Assembly (NCBI GenBank): GCA_963843745.1
Contig: CAWJLP010000007.1
Span: forward strand, 2,170,001 to 2,234,000
Reading direction: 5' to 3'
DNA: 64,000 bases
Origin: Trebonia sp963843745
Lineage (GTDB): Bacteria; Actinomycetota; Actinomycetes; Streptosporangiales; Streptosporangiaceae
The notes under the pieces are model-generated. The model was not told the origin of the DNA and ran no database searches. It saw only the letters and a program-made list of their open reading frames with translations. Below, in pieces: positions 1 to 7,970 of this stretch (position 1 is its first letter; each line of letters opens with the position of its first letter). Made by a program: the position numbers and the translations under genes.

Positions 1-89
1 AAGCACCGGTCACGCAACTAGCTTCCGGCCCGCTGCCGCTGATAGCGAGGCCAGGGCCACGGGGAAGCGATCACCCAGCGCCCCGCCAC

Positions 90-137
90 GATGATGGATA
101 CTTGTGCACCCTCTGGTGTGCCTAACTATCCACTATC
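90..137 (-). repeat. Diverged copy of the 110-bp dispersed element
   Basis: Read on the minus strand it matches the core of the copy at 15998-16107: GTGGAT, then GTTAGG, a loop, ATCCA and CATCGT in the same order and spacing. It is the most diverged of the four copies and was aligned by eye. Confidence 0.5.
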
Positions 138-157
138 TTCCGGTCCCGGGCCGAACT

Positions 158-178
158 GCTGATAACAGCAAGATGCGG
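158..178 (+). repeat. 20-bp GATAACAGC motif, copy 1
   Basis: It reads GCTGATAACAGCAAGATGCG, one base away from the consensus GCTGATAACAGCAAGAAGCG. The first 12 bases form a small inverted repeat, GCTG-ATAA-CAGC. It lies about 20 bp from the diverged 110-bp element. Confidence 0.75.
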
Positions 179-259
179 CCAGCCCGCGATCATCGCGGGC
201 ACGTGTGCGGCCTCTGGACCGCCTCACTACCCGCGATCTCCTGGCCGCCAGCCGCAACG

Positions 260-280
260 CCTGATAACAGCAAGAAGCGG
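260..280 (+). repeat. 20-bp GATAACAGC motif, copy 2
   Basis: It matches the consensus except that the first base is C instead of G. It is in the same orientation as every other copy in the window and about 45 bp before the 70-bp inverted-repeat element. Confidence 0.8.
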
Positions 281-324
281 GCCCTGCACGCCCGCCGACG
301 CGGGCGTTCCGCGTTCCGCGGTTC

Positions 325-394
325 ACTTAGGGCGCGAAAGTACCCGAAATCTGTCCGGTATGCCCGGTTTGCCGGTCGCTTTCGCGCCCTAAGT
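325..394 (+). repeat. 70-bp inverted-repeat element, copy 1
   Basis: Perfect 16-bp arms, ACTTAGGGCGCGAAAG and its exact complement, enclose a 38-bp loop. Two other copies at 16359-16428 and 51797-51866 are also exactly 70 bp, and their loops are recognisably related. A copy of the 20-bp motif follows 22 bp later. It looks like a small non-coding, MITE-like or REP-like unit, although no terminal duplication can be confirmed. Confidence 0.8.
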
Positions 395-415
395 CGGCTC
401 GGCGACCCGTCCAGC

Positions 416-434
416 GCTGATAACAGCAATGCGG
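416..434 (+). repeat. 20-bp GATAACAGC motif, copy 3 (shortened)
   Basis: GCTGATAACAGCAA is followed directly by TGCGGCC, so it is copy 1 with two bases missing. It lies 12 bp beyond the stop codon of the radical SAM gene on the opposite strand. Confidence 0.7.
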
Positions 435-445
435 CCAGCGGGCCG

Positions 446-2572
446 CTACAGGAGGGTGAGCTGCTCGGGTTGCGCGACCGGGGTCGCGGGAGCGGGCGCG
501 ACCGGGGTCGCGGGAGCGGGCGCGACCGGGGTCGCGGGAGCGGGCGCGGCTGAGGTCGCCGCGGGGGAGCGGATCGCGCGGGCCTGGCGCGGGTTGGCGC
601 GGCCAACGCCGTACTTTTCGGCCAGCTCGCGAACCTGGGCGGTGATCCTCGCTTGGTAATCGCGTGGCGCGTAGGAGCCCCGGTCGTACAGCGCGGCGTA
701 CTTGTCCACCAGCTCCGGGTGCGCCGTCCGCAGCCAGCCGAGGAACCACTCACGGGTGCCCGGCCGCAGGTGCAGCACGATCGGCGTGACATGCGCCGCG
801 CCCGCGGCGGCGATCTGCCGGACCGCCGCGTCGAGCTGGGCGGGGGAGTCGGAGAGGTACGGCACGACCGGCCCCATCAGCACGCCGCAGCGCAGCCCGT
901 TGTCGTTGAGCGTGGCGCAGGCCTCGATCCGCCGTTCCGGGGCCGGCGTACCCGGCTCGATGGCCCGCCATAGCGATGTATCGACAAAGGCGGCCGACAC
1001 GTTCAGCCCGACATCGGTCACCTCGGCGGCCTCGAGCAGCAGGTCGAGGTCGCGGAGGATCAGCGTGCCCTTGGTCAGGATCGAGAACGGGTTGGCCGCG
1101 TCCCGCAGCGCGGCGATGATCCCGCGCATGAGCTGGTAGCGCCCCTCGGCCCGCTGGTAGCAGTCGACGTTGGTGCCCATCGCGATGTGCTCCCCGGCCC
1201 ACCCGGGTGAGGCGAGCTTCTTCCGCAGCAGCTCGGGCGCGTTGACCTTCACGATCACCTTGGAATCAAAGTCCCGCCCCGCGTCGAGGTCCAGGTAGGT
1301 GTGCGTGTTCCGCGCGAAGCAGTTGTGGCTCACCACCCCGTTGGCGATGAAGTCACCGGTTCCGGTCGTGATGTCGTACATCGGCAGCTCGATGCCCAGC
1401 GGCTCGATCGCGGCCACCCGCAGCTTCGCGTCGCTCTTCAGCGCCACGCCCTCGATCGACCGCTTGCGGGTGATCGCCGGGTCGGTGGTGTGGAAGAAGC
1501 GAATGGTCTCCTTCAACCCGCCGCGCAGACGGATGTACTGGAGACCATTTGACCAGCCGCGAGATTCAAGCGCGTAGTCGAAGCCGAACGATGACAGCGC
1601 CTTGGCTGTCCAGTCGAGGATCTGCCGGTCAGTGTTGGCTACCCGCCAGATACCTCTGCTGCAACTCCCCTCGGCATCGAAGATGCCGGCGAGGAAGCCC
1701 TGGAACCAGTCCTCGCATGGATCGGTGGGCCACTCGATCAGGCGTTGGATGGCGAGCACGTTTCCGCGTGACCCGGTTCGGATGGCCCGCAGGGCTCTGC
1801 GCGTCTCACTTGCGGCGCTGAAGTCGAACTCACTGGTGAGAATCCCGAATGTGCCCAGGTAGTGCCTGGTGCGGGTGAGTGCTTCCGTATCCACGAGAGC
1901 CAGGCGGAAGGAGAAGATATCCCCGTGCGGCCCGTTGTAACTTCGGAGATTCGCATCTCCCCGGATCATGCCGCAGAGGTAACCACGGCGGTAGGCCGCC
2001 GAATCCTTGGGCGGTTCGGCAAAGGCGCCGACCCCCATGAGCTTGTTGTTGACGGTAAGGAACGGACGCTGCTCTGGCCCCTGCTCGGCGCCAGTCACGT
2101 GCTTCCATCCGCGCTCGGTCAGGAACCGGTGGTCGCCGCTCGCGACGAGCCGCGTACCGTCCTCCAGCGTGATCCGGTACGCGGGCTTGACCGTGGACCA
2201 GTGCGCCAGCACCTCGGTGATCGCGTAATGGCGGTAATAGCCGTCTCTCACCGTCCCGTAGATTTTGTCGCCCACACGCACGTCGCCAAGGGGGATGGTT
2301 GTCCCATCTGCCAGCAATATTGGCGTATCGCCCGACAGGCAATATCGGCAGGCATGCTGGCATCCCCGATACGGGTTGATTGTCCAGCGGAAGGACATGC
2401 GCGAGGACTCAGGGACGTGCGAGACGATCGACTTGGCGTGGACCTCGTAGAAGGTCATGCCGCGGAAGCCCGGCGTGTCGAAGGTACGGACGACGGCGTC
2501 GCGGGCGAACATCGGCACCTGTCCCTGGTCACCGTCGTCGGCCGAATCGAGCCGCAGGTTGTCCCAGCGCAT
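446..2572 (-). CDS. Rv2578c-like radical SAM protein interrupted by an intein
   Basis: The 708-residue precursor splices to about 368 residues. The N-terminal extein ends in the radical SAM cluster motif with Cys71 and Cys75; the third ligand is Cys418, the first residue after the intein. A CX3CX2C motif binding a [4Fe-4S] cluster is therefore complete only after splicing. The C-extein carries the rest of the TIM-barrel-like core. The tail has three PAPATPVA repeats and ends PEQLTLL. The family (Rv2578c and SplB-like proteins) has no settled reaction. The gene stands alone, and the ATG at 2572 has no strong Shine-Dalgarno. The family call rests on sequence resemblance that I recall; the radical SAM motif is seen directly. 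Confidence 0.88.
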   Translation of the reverse strand: MRWDNLRLDSADDGDQGQVPMFARDAVVRTFDTPGFRGMTFYEVHAKSIVSHVPESSRMSFRWTINPYRGCQHACRYCLSGDTPILLADGTTIPLGDVRVGDKIYGTVRDGYYRHYAITEVLAHWSTVKPAYRITLEDGTRLVASGDHRFLTERGWKHVTGAEQGPEQRPFLTVNNKLMGVGAFAEPPKDSAAYRRGYLCGMIRGDANLRSYNGPHGDIFSFRLALVDTEALTRTRHYLGTFGILTSEFDFSAASETRRALRAIRTGSRGNVLAIQRLIEWPTDPCEDWFQGFLAGIFDAEGSCSRGIWRVANTDRQILDWTAKALSSFGFDYALESRGWSNGLQYIRLRGGLKETIRFFHTTDPAITRKRSIEGVALKSDAKLRVAAIEPLGIELPMYDITTGTGDFIANGVVSHNCFARNTHTYLDLDAGRDFDSKVIVKVNAPELLRKKLASPGWAGEHIAMGTNVDCYQRAEGRYQLMRGIIAALRDAANPFSILTKGTLILRDLDLLLEAAEVTDVGLNVSAAFVDTSLWRAIEPGTPAPERRIEACATLNDNGLRCGVLMGPVVPYLSDSPAQLDAAVRQIAAAGAAHVTPIVLHLRPGTREWFLGWLRTAHPELVDKYAALYDRGSYAPRDYQARITAQVRELAEKYGVGRANPRQARAIRSPAATSAAPAPATPVAPAPATPVAPAPATPVAQPEQLTLL
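475..548 (-). repeat. Three tandem 24-bp coding repeats
   Basis: Three near-perfect copies of a 24-bp unit encode PAPATPVA three times in the C-terminal tail of the radical SAM protein. They are in frame and without spacers, so they are a coding tandem repeat and not a CRISPR. Confidence 0.85.
1322..2341 (-). other. Intein with LAGLIDADG homing endonuclease
   Basis: It spans residues 78-417 (340 aa) of the precursor. Block A is CLSGDTPILLADG, starting at the nucleophile Cys78. Block B is ASGDHRFL, with the conserved His. Block F is YDITTGTGDFIANGVV, and the terminal SHN is followed by Cys418. Two LAGLIDADG-like helices are visible, GYLCGMIRGDA (about 197-207) and FLAGIFDAEG (about 293-302), and both keep an acidic residue. 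All splicing residues I can check are present, so it should be able to splice. Its reading frame is unbroken. Confidence 0.93.
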
Positions 2573-2802
2573 GTTCCACAGCCTAGAACGGTTATTCGAT
2601 CATGGCAAACACCAGTTCGGTGCCTATCCTCGCCGCACAGCCAAGGATCACCCGATGATGCTGTTGTGAACACTGTGGGTAATCGAGACTATCGTGGTGT
2701 AAAAAGAGTCGGGCACAAACTAAGAACGATTGGATAAAGCTGCCTCCGTGGGGGATAGTTAGAGAGTTCCCACCGGCGCGCGGAACGCGGAGGTATGGCG
2801 CT

Positions 2803-3168
2803 ATGGCGCTGTCAATGGACGAGCAGCGCATGCTCGCCGAAATAGAGCGGCGGCTCGCCGCGGAGGACCCTGGCCTCGCCGCCCGGCTGTCCTCGTTCCG
2901 CCGGCCAGGACCGGCCGTCAGGCTCCGGACCACCCGGGGCCGGATCATCGGGACATTCTTTACGATCGCCCTGGTAGCCGCCATATCGCTGATGATCTAC
3001 GCCATGGTTCCGCTTCGCGCCCATACATCCAAGCCCGCCTCGCAGGCCTCCACTCATCCCGCGGCCAGCACCCAGGCGAAAACCGGTGCCCAGGTGAAGA
3101 ACGGTCCGTCCGCCAACGCCGCCGGCAGCGCCACCACGACGACCAGGACATCCCCGTCGACGCCGTAA
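2803..3168 (+). CDS. DUF3040 family small membrane protein
   Basis: This is a 121-residue protein of the actinobacterial DUF3040 family. The N-terminus MALSMDEQRMLAEIERRLAAED, followed by PGLAARL, is the family signature. A single membrane segment follows at about residues 48-69, then a Ser/Thr/Ala-rich tail that probably lies outside the membrane. GGAGG at 2789-2793 sits 9 bases before the ATG at 2803; an out-of-frame ATG at 2795 is not used. The function of the family is unknown. It is transcribed away from the radical SAM gene. Confidence 0.8.
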   Translation: MALSMDEQRMLAEIERRLAAEDPGLAARLSSFRRPGPAVRLRTTRGRIIGTFFTIALVAAISLMIYAMVPLRAHTSKPASQASTHPAASTQAKTGAQVKNGPSANAAGSATTTTRTSPSTP

Positions 3169-3228
3169 CCGAGCGCGCAGGCCAGGCCGAGCAGGCGAAA
3201 GAACCAGGCAGCTAAAGAACCAGGCAGC

Positions 3229-3732
3229 TTACGAGTCACGCCAGAGCTGGATCAGGTACCGTTCCACGCCCTCGAGCTTGCGCTTCTCGCGCTGGAAGTC
3301 GTCGCTGAGCCGGTCCCTGTGCTGGCTGAGCAGGTCCGCGTACATCTGCACCACGGCCTCGCGGTAGCGCGCGTACACCCGGACCTCGTAGTCGCCGACG
3401 CCGCCGGACAGCCGCATCTGGGACACGGCGGTGCCGGCCGAGCACATGTCGATGGACAGCGACCCGCGCAGGTACAGCCGCGCCTTGGCCTCCTCGTCCC
3501 ACGCCTCGGGCAGCAGCGGCTGCCCTTCCCACTCCTCGAGCACCAGGCGGACGTCGATGTCCTGCTGCAGGCTGGCGACCCACAGCTGCTCGCGCGTGCT
3601 GGATACCAGTGCGCCGGCGGGCGGCGTCAGCGGGCTGCCGAGCTCGTCCGGGTCCACCCAGGGGTCGTGCAGCCGGAACATGCGGCGGTCAGGGGTTACG
3701 GGCATCACAAGCTGAAGCAACCTGCGGCTCAC
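3229..3732 (-). CDS. Hypothetical soluble protein, about 167 residues
   Basis: I do not recognise this family. The GTG at 3732 is preferred because GAGGGG lies six bases upstream; a GTG at 3750 would add six residues. The protein is acidic, with no membrane segment or signal. Its second half is rich in charged helical sequence (REAVVQMYADLLSQHRDRL and a KRKLEGVERYLIQLW end), which could pack as a helical bundle. It is divergent from the exporter gene at 3903, and the two share a 170-bp promoter region. Confidence 0.6.
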   Translation of the reverse strand: MSRRLLQLVMPVTPDRRMFRLHDPWVDPDELGSPLTPPAGALVSSTREQLWVASLQQDIDVRLVLEEWEGQPLLPEAWDEEAKARLYLRGSLSIDMCSAGTAVSQMRLSGGVGDYEVRVYARYREAVVQMYADLLSQHRDRLSDDFQREKRKLEGVERYLIQLWRDS

Positions 3733-3832
3733 GAATTCCCCCTCGGACACTCACTAAATCTAAACCCAGCAAGCGCAGCGTGCAGGCAGAACTTGTACTG
3801 AAGCAATTGCGTCATAAGGAATGCGTAACCTA

Positions 3833-3860
3833 TTGACTACTGCGCGCAGCCATGTAGTGT
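3833..3860 (+). promoter_or_regulatory. Sigma-70-like promoter for the first exporter
   Basis: TTGACT at 3833-3838 and TAGTGT at 3855-3860 are separated by 16 bp. The predicted start of transcription is about 35 bp before the ATG at 3903. Confidence 0.5.
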
Positions 3861-3902
3861 CATATCCGACATAACAGTCGCTGCTCCCCCAGGCGGTGCT
3901 CC

Positions 3903-5447
3903 ATGCAATCGGTCTCGGCTGCCCACCCTCAGCTACGGAACGTACCGGGACGATCACCATATGCAGCAGCGACCATATCTACCCCTGTAACGGCCGAAGT
4001 GGTGCCGGCGGTTCAATCCCAGCCAGAACCGTACATCCACCACGTGCAGCAGGCCGCCCTGGGCGGCGGCAGGCGAGCGATCGTGCTCGCGATCTGCTGC
4101 AGCGCGCTGTTCATGGTCGGGCTGGACAACACGATCGTGATCGTCGGCCTGCCCTCCATCGGCGCGAGCCTGCACACCGCGGTCTCCGGCCTGCAGTGGA
4201 CCATCGCCGGCTACACGATCGTGCTGGCCAGCCTGCTGATATTCTCCGGGGCCGCCGCCGACAGGATCGGCCGCCGGACGATCTTCCAGGTCGGCCTGAG
4301 CCTGTTCACGCTCGGCTCCTGGCTGTGCAGCCTGGCGCCGAGCCTGGCGTGGCTGATCGCGTTCCGCGTGCTGCAGGGGGTCGGCGGGAGCATGCTCGCC
4401 CCGGCGGCCCTCGGCATCATCACCAACATCTTCAGCGCGCCGAAGGACCGGGCCAAGGCGATCGGCGTCTGGGACGGTGTCTCCGGCCTGTCGATGGCGC
4501 TCGGTCCCATCGCCGGCGGGATCCTGGTGGGCAGCGTGGGATGGCGCGGGATCTTCTGGGCGAACATCCCGGTCGGGCTCGCCGCGGTCGCGCTGACCGC
4601 GCTGCTGGTGCCCGACTCCAGGGCCGAACGAGGCCGCAAGGCCGACCCGGTCGGGCAGTTCCTCGTCATCGTGATGCTCGGCTCGCTGGCGTACGCGATC
4701 ATCCAGGGGCCGAGCGAAGGCTGGCGCTCGCCGCGGATCGCGGTCTTCTTCCTCGTCAGCGTCGCCGCCCTCGCCGCGCTGCTGAAGTACGAGCCACGGC
4801 GCGCCGAGCCGCTGATCGACTTCCGGTTCTTCCGCAGTGTCCCGTTCACCGCCGCGAACCTGACCGCCGTCTGCGCGATCGCCACCCTCGCCGGGTTCCT
4901 GTTCCTGACCACGCTGTACCTGCAGGACGTGCGCGGGTATACCGCGCTGCAGGCGGGCCTGACGCTGCTGCCGATGCCGATCATGATGGCGGTGTCGTCA
5001 CCGCTGTCCGGCCGCATCCTGGCCCGCGGCGGCCCCCGCATCCCCTTCGTGATCGCCGGCGCGGCGCTTACCCTGTCCACCGCCGCGCTGTCCCAGCTGA
5101 GCGCCTACTCGGGCCCGCTGTTCCTGCTCATCACCTACGGCCTGTTCGGGATCGGGGCGGGCATGGTGAACGTGCCGATCTCCAACGGCGTGATGTCCGG
5201 CGTGCCGAAGTCCCAGGCCGGCATGGCGTCAGGGATGAACTCCTCGAGCCGTCAGCTCGGCCAGTCGCTCGGGGTCGCGATCGTCGGCTCGGTGCTCGCC
5301 GCGTCGCTGCGCGGCTCGATGCACGCCGGCTTCCTCAACGCCGCGCACGCGGGCTGGTGGATCATGGCCGGCTGCGGCTACTCGGTGCTGGTGCTCGGGG
5401 TCGTCTCCACGACGAGCTGGGCGAAGTCGACCGTCCGTTCCGAATAG
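3903..5447 (+). CDS. DHA2-type MFS multidrug exporter (EmrB/QacA-like)
   Basis: This 514-residue inner-membrane proton antiporter has about 14 predicted helices. The N-terminal cytoplasmic stretch of about 58 residues is followed by the first helix and the conserved LDNTIVIVGLPSIG motif at its end. Motif A appears as GAAADRIGRRTIF between helices 2 and 3, and motif C as MALGPIAGGILVGSVGWRGIFWANIP in helix 5. A second conserved block, MASGMNSSSRQLGQSLG, lies in helix 13. The family exports hydrophobic drugs or metabolites. The substrate cannot be read, and no dedicated regulator is adjacent. Confidence 0.85.
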   Translation: MQSVSAAHPQLRNVPGRSPYAAATISTPVTAEVVPAVQSQPEPYIHHVQQAALGGGRRAIVLAICCSALFMVGLDNTIVIVGLPSIGASLHTAVSGLQWTIAGYTIVLASLLIFSGAAADRIGRRTIFQVGLSLFTLGSWLCSLAPSLAWLIAFRVLQGVGGSMLAPAALGIITNIFSAPKDRAKAIGVWDGVSGLSMALGPIAGGILVGSVGWRGIFWANIPVGLAAVALTALLVPDSRAERGRKADPVGQFLVIVMLGSLAYAIIQGPSEGWRSPRIAVFFLVSVAALAALLKYEPRRAEPLIDFRFFRSVPFTAANLTAVCAIATLAGFLFLTTLYLQDVRGYTALQAGLTLLPMPIMMAVSSPLSGRILARGGPRIPFVIAGAALTLSTAALSQLSAYSGPLFLLITYGLFGIGAGMVNVPISNGVMSGVPKSQAGMASGMNSSSRQLGQSLGVAIVGSVLAASLRGSMHAGFLNAAHAGWWIMAGCGYSVLVLGVVSTTSWAKSTVRSE

Positions 5448-5456
5448 AGAGGAACG

Positions 5457-5675
5457 TCAGCCGCCGCACCCGCAGGCACCGCCGCAGCAGCCCCCGCCAC
5501 CGCCGCCGCTCGCCGGCGCGGACGAGGCGCGGCCGCCGACGGCCACCGTGGACAGCAGCTTCACGGTGTCGGCGTGGCCCTGCGGGCAGCTGGCCGGCGC
5601 CGACGACTCGCTCATCGGCCGGCTCAGCTCGAACGTGTCGCCGCAGGCGCGGCAGCGGTATTCATAACGTGGCAC
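5457..5675 (-). CDS. FmdB-type zinc ribbon protein
   Basis: This 72-residue protein begins MPRYEYRCRACGDTFELSR, the FmdB/CxxC_CxxC_SSSS signature. Cys8 and Cys11 form the first zinc half-site. The second is unusual: CPQGH takes the place of the common CPxCG, so His may serve as the fourth ligand. The Gly/Cys-rich tail (GGGGGGCCGGACGCGG) could hold metal. The role of the family is unknown; the name comes from formamidase operons. It converges with the exporter at 3903-5447 and follows another exporter on its own strand. Confidence 0.78.
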   Translation of the reverse strand: MPRYEYRCRACGDTFELSRPMSESSAPASCPQGHADTVKLLSTVAVGGRASSAPASGGGGGGCCGGACGCGG

Positions 5676-5685
5676 GATACGGATT

Positions 5686-7470
5686 CTACTCAGCGGGCGC
5701 TGTTTCGACAGTATCCAGAACGGGCGCGGCCGGCTCTTGGTCCGCTGCCGGGGCCGGCTTTCCGCGGAAGAACCAGGAGACCGCTGCGCCGGCGAACGCC
5801 ATAATCGCCGCCGCGGTGAACACGATCGCCAGCGCGTGGTGGAACGGCCCGGCGATCAGGATCGGGAAGAACTGCTTGCCGGTGAGCACCGCGGCGTTAA
5901 GCCTGGGCAGCGTGTTCAGCAGGCCGGTCGGCGCCAGCAGGTTGTGCACCGGGTTGTAGCCGAGCATCGCGGCGAACACGGTGGACACCGGCGGCAGGTG
6001 GGCGATGGTGCTTGCCTGCGCCAGCGGCACGCCCTGCGCGGTGAGCCCGAGGGTGAGCGCCCGCGGCAGCGTGTTCGCCAGGCCCGCGACCAGCAGCGAG
6101 AAGAAGATGCCGATGGACAGCGACATGCCGGAGTTCTGGAAGGTGGACCGCATGCCGGACGCCGCGCCGCGGTCGTGCGCGGGGACGCTGGACATGATGG
6201 CGGAGGTGTTCGGCGAGGCGAACAGGCCGGAGCCGATGCCGTTGCCGAAGATGAGCAGCGCGAACAGCCAGTAAGGGAAGTCGATCGGCAGCATTATCAG
6301 CCCGGTGAAGCAGGCGCCGGCGACCAGCAGGCCGGCGGTGGCGAACGGGCGGGCGCCGTACCGGTCGCTCAGCGTGCCGGAGATCGGGCCGGCGATGAGG
6401 AAGCCGGCGGTGAGCGGCAGCATGTAGATGCCGGCCCACAGCGGGGTGACCTCGAAGTCGTAGCCGTGCAGCGGCAGCCAGATCCCGGCCAGCCAGATGA
6501 CCAGCATGAACTGCAGGCCGCCGCGGGCGATCGCGCCGAGCAGGCTGGCGATGTTGCCGGCCGCGAACGCGCGGATCTTGAACAGGCTCAGCCGGAACAT
6601 CGGGTCCTTGACCTTCGTCTCCACGAAGCAGAACACGACGAGCAGCGCGACGCCGAGCAGCAGCCCGCCGTACACCATCGGGTTGCCCCAGCCAGTGGCG
6701 GACCCGCCGTAGGGCCTGATGCCGTAGGTGATCGAGGTGAGCAGGATGCCGGCGCCGGCGGCGAAGGTGATGTTGCCGATCCAGTCGATGGACGCCTTCC
6801 GCGTGGTCGCGATCTCCTTGAGGCTCTTGTACGCCCAGATGGTGCCGAACACGCCGAACGGCACGTTGATCCAGAAGATCGCCCGCCAGTCCCAGGCGGC
6901 GAGCAGGCCGCCGAGCAGCAGGCCGACGAACTGGCCGGAGATGCCGGCGATCTGGTTGATGCCGAGCGCCATGCCGCGCTGGCCGGCCGGGAACGCGTCG
7001 GTGAGGATCGCCGCCGAGTTGGCCATCAGCATCGCGCCGCCGAACGCCTGCACGACCCGCCACAGGATCAGCCACAGCGCGCCGTCCGGGCCCTGGAAGG
7101 GGTCGAGGGACAGCGCGATGCTCGCCAGCGTGAAGACGACGAAGCCGAGGTTGTAGATCTTCACCCGGCCGAAGATGTCGCCGAGCCTGCCCAGGGTGAC
7201 GACGAGCACCGACTGGACGAGCAGGTACCCCATGATCATCCACAGCAGGAAGGAGACGTTGCCCGGAGTCAGCGGGTCGAGGTGGATGCCGCGGAAGATC
7301 GCCGGCATCGCGACGATGACGATCGAGGCGTCGATGGTGGCCATCGTCATGGCGAGCGTCGTATTGGAGAGGGCTACCCACTTGTAGGCACGGCGCTGCC
7401 CGCCGCGCCTGGCCCTTGATTCCCCTGTCTGCTGGTTGGCTGCTGCCTGCTCGCCCGTCGTCGTCGCCAC
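5686..7470 (-). CDS. DHA2-type MFS transporter
   Basis: This 594-residue inner-membrane transporter has about 14 helices. TMATIDASIVIVAMPAIFRGI matches the first-helix motif of the DHA2 family, GRLGDIFGRVKIYN is motif A, and GISGQFVGLLLGGLLAAWDWRAIFWINVPFG is the helix-5 motif C region. The C-terminal tail is cytoplasmic and acidic. The GTG at 7470 lies only 9 bases from a -10 hexamer, so the message may be leaderless. A perfect palindrome overlaps the -35 hexamer and suggests repression by a MarR- or TetR-type protein encoded elsewhere. Confidence 0.84.
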   Translation of the reverse strand: MATTTGEQAAANQQTGESRARRGGQRRAYKWVALSNTTLAMTMATIDASIVIVAMPAIFRGIHLDPLTPGNVSFLLWMIMGYLLVQSVLVVTLGRLGDIFGRVKIYNLGFVVFTLASIALSLDPFQGPDGALWLILWRVVQAFGGAMLMANSAAILTDAFPAGQRGMALGINQIAGISGQFVGLLLGGLLAAWDWRAIFWINVPFGVFGTIWAYKSLKEIATTRKASIDWIGNITFAAGAGILLTSITYGIRPYGGSATGWGNPMVYGGLLLGVALLVVFCFVETKVKDPMFRLSLFKIRAFAAGNIASLLGAIARGGLQFMLVIWLAGIWLPLHGYDFEVTPLWAGIYMLPLTAGFLIAGPISGTLSDRYGARPFATAGLLVAGACFTGLIMLPIDFPYWLFALLIFGNGIGSGLFASPNTSAIMSSVPAHDRGAASGMRSTFQNSGMSLSIGIFFSLLVAGLANTLPRALTLGLTAQGVPLAQASTIAHLPPVSTVFAAMLGYNPVHNLLAPTGLLNTLPRLNAAVLTGKQFFPILIAGPFHHALAIVFTAAAIMAFAGAAVSWFFRGKPAPAADQEPAAPVLDTVETAPAE

Positions 7471-7478
7471 GTTTCACC

Positions 7479-7506
7479 AGCATAGCTGGTAGTTGCCTTA
7501 TGGCAA
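7479..7506 (-). promoter_or_regulatory. Promoter of the second MFS gene
   Basis: On the minus strand TTGCCA (7506-7501) and TATGCT (7484-7479) are 16 bp apart. The start of transcription should fall at about 7472-7470, on or next to the GTG start codon. Confidence 0.5.
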
Positions 7507-7509
7507 CTA
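7490..7509. promoter_or_regulatory. Perfect palindromic operator over the -35 box
   Basis: TAGTTGCC and GGCAACTA flank a 4-bp centre, giving a perfect 8-bp inverted repeat. It covers the -35 hexamer of the MFS promoter, as expected for a repressor of the MarR class. No candidate regulator gene is adjacent. Confidence 0.65.
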
Positions 7510-7550
7510 TTAAAGGTGCTAACGATTCTGTTGGTAAGCGTAACGCGGGC

Positions 7551-7927
7551 TTAACGACCGCGGTGAGGATCTTGTTCACCGCGTCCTGGATCTGCCGCTG
7601 CCGCTCGGGCATTTCCTGGCTGGCGAAGTTGTCCAGGATCGCGAGCACCCGGTCCTGGCCGTGCAGGATGTCGATCTGCTGCTTGCCCATCTCGTGCAGC
7701 GCGATGAGCGTCTCGTGGTCGGCGATGGCGCGCCGGTCGCTGGCGGCCTGCGAGCGGTTCGCGCTGACCTGCAGCGAGATCATGATCGACAGCTGCGGCA
7801 GGTTGAGGATCACGAGCAGCAGCGGCCACGGCGTCTTGTCGAAGCCGACGATGACAGGCGACTGTCCGGCGGGCTGCTGTCCCGTGGGCTGCTGTCCCGT
7901 GGGCTGCCGTTCCGTGAGCTGTGTCAT
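7551..7927 (-). CDS. DUF1003-like small membrane protein, 3' end unclear
   Basis: The first 125 residues look like the second half of DUF1003: FDKTPWPLLLVILNLPQLS is the membrane segment, and SANRSQAASDRRAIADHETLIALHEMGKQ the charged tail. A short QPTGQ repeat opens the protein. The frame then stays open for about 1.6 kb, antisense-free but out of frame through the MFS gene, which is not plausible. The stretch after 7551 uses TTA four times, a codon avoided in real genes here. A one-base shift would stop the protein at the TAA at 7553-7551, so I end it there. Confidence 0.45.
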
Positions 7928-7970
7928 GCGGACCCCTTATACCGGGCGGTTTCCCGGCAAAGTACCGCAA

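Larger units (their letters stand above)
1..445. other. Gene-free repeat mosaic downstream of the radical SAM gene
   Basis: No credible gene is present; the open frames here are GC-rich shadows that read through repeats. The stretch holds a diverged copy of the 110-bp element (about 90-137), three copies of the 20-bp GATAACAGC motif (158, 261, 416) and one 70-bp inverted-repeat element (325-394). It ends at the stop codon of the intein-containing gene, which is read from the other strand. Confidence 0.7.

Noticed and set aside
475..548. Short direct repeats that might be a CRISPR array
   Set aside because: The 24-bp units are contiguous, without spacers, and encode an in-frame PAPATPVA tail of the radical SAM protein.
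104..553. Plus-strand open frame of 149 codons with DNSK repeats
   Set aside because: The repeats in the peptide come from three copies of the intergenic motif and its end is antisense to the radical SAM tail repeats.
5897..7470. DUF1003-like protein continuing for 676 residues
   Set aside because: The continuation is out of frame inside the MFS gene and uses TTA codons; it is an artefact of high GC.
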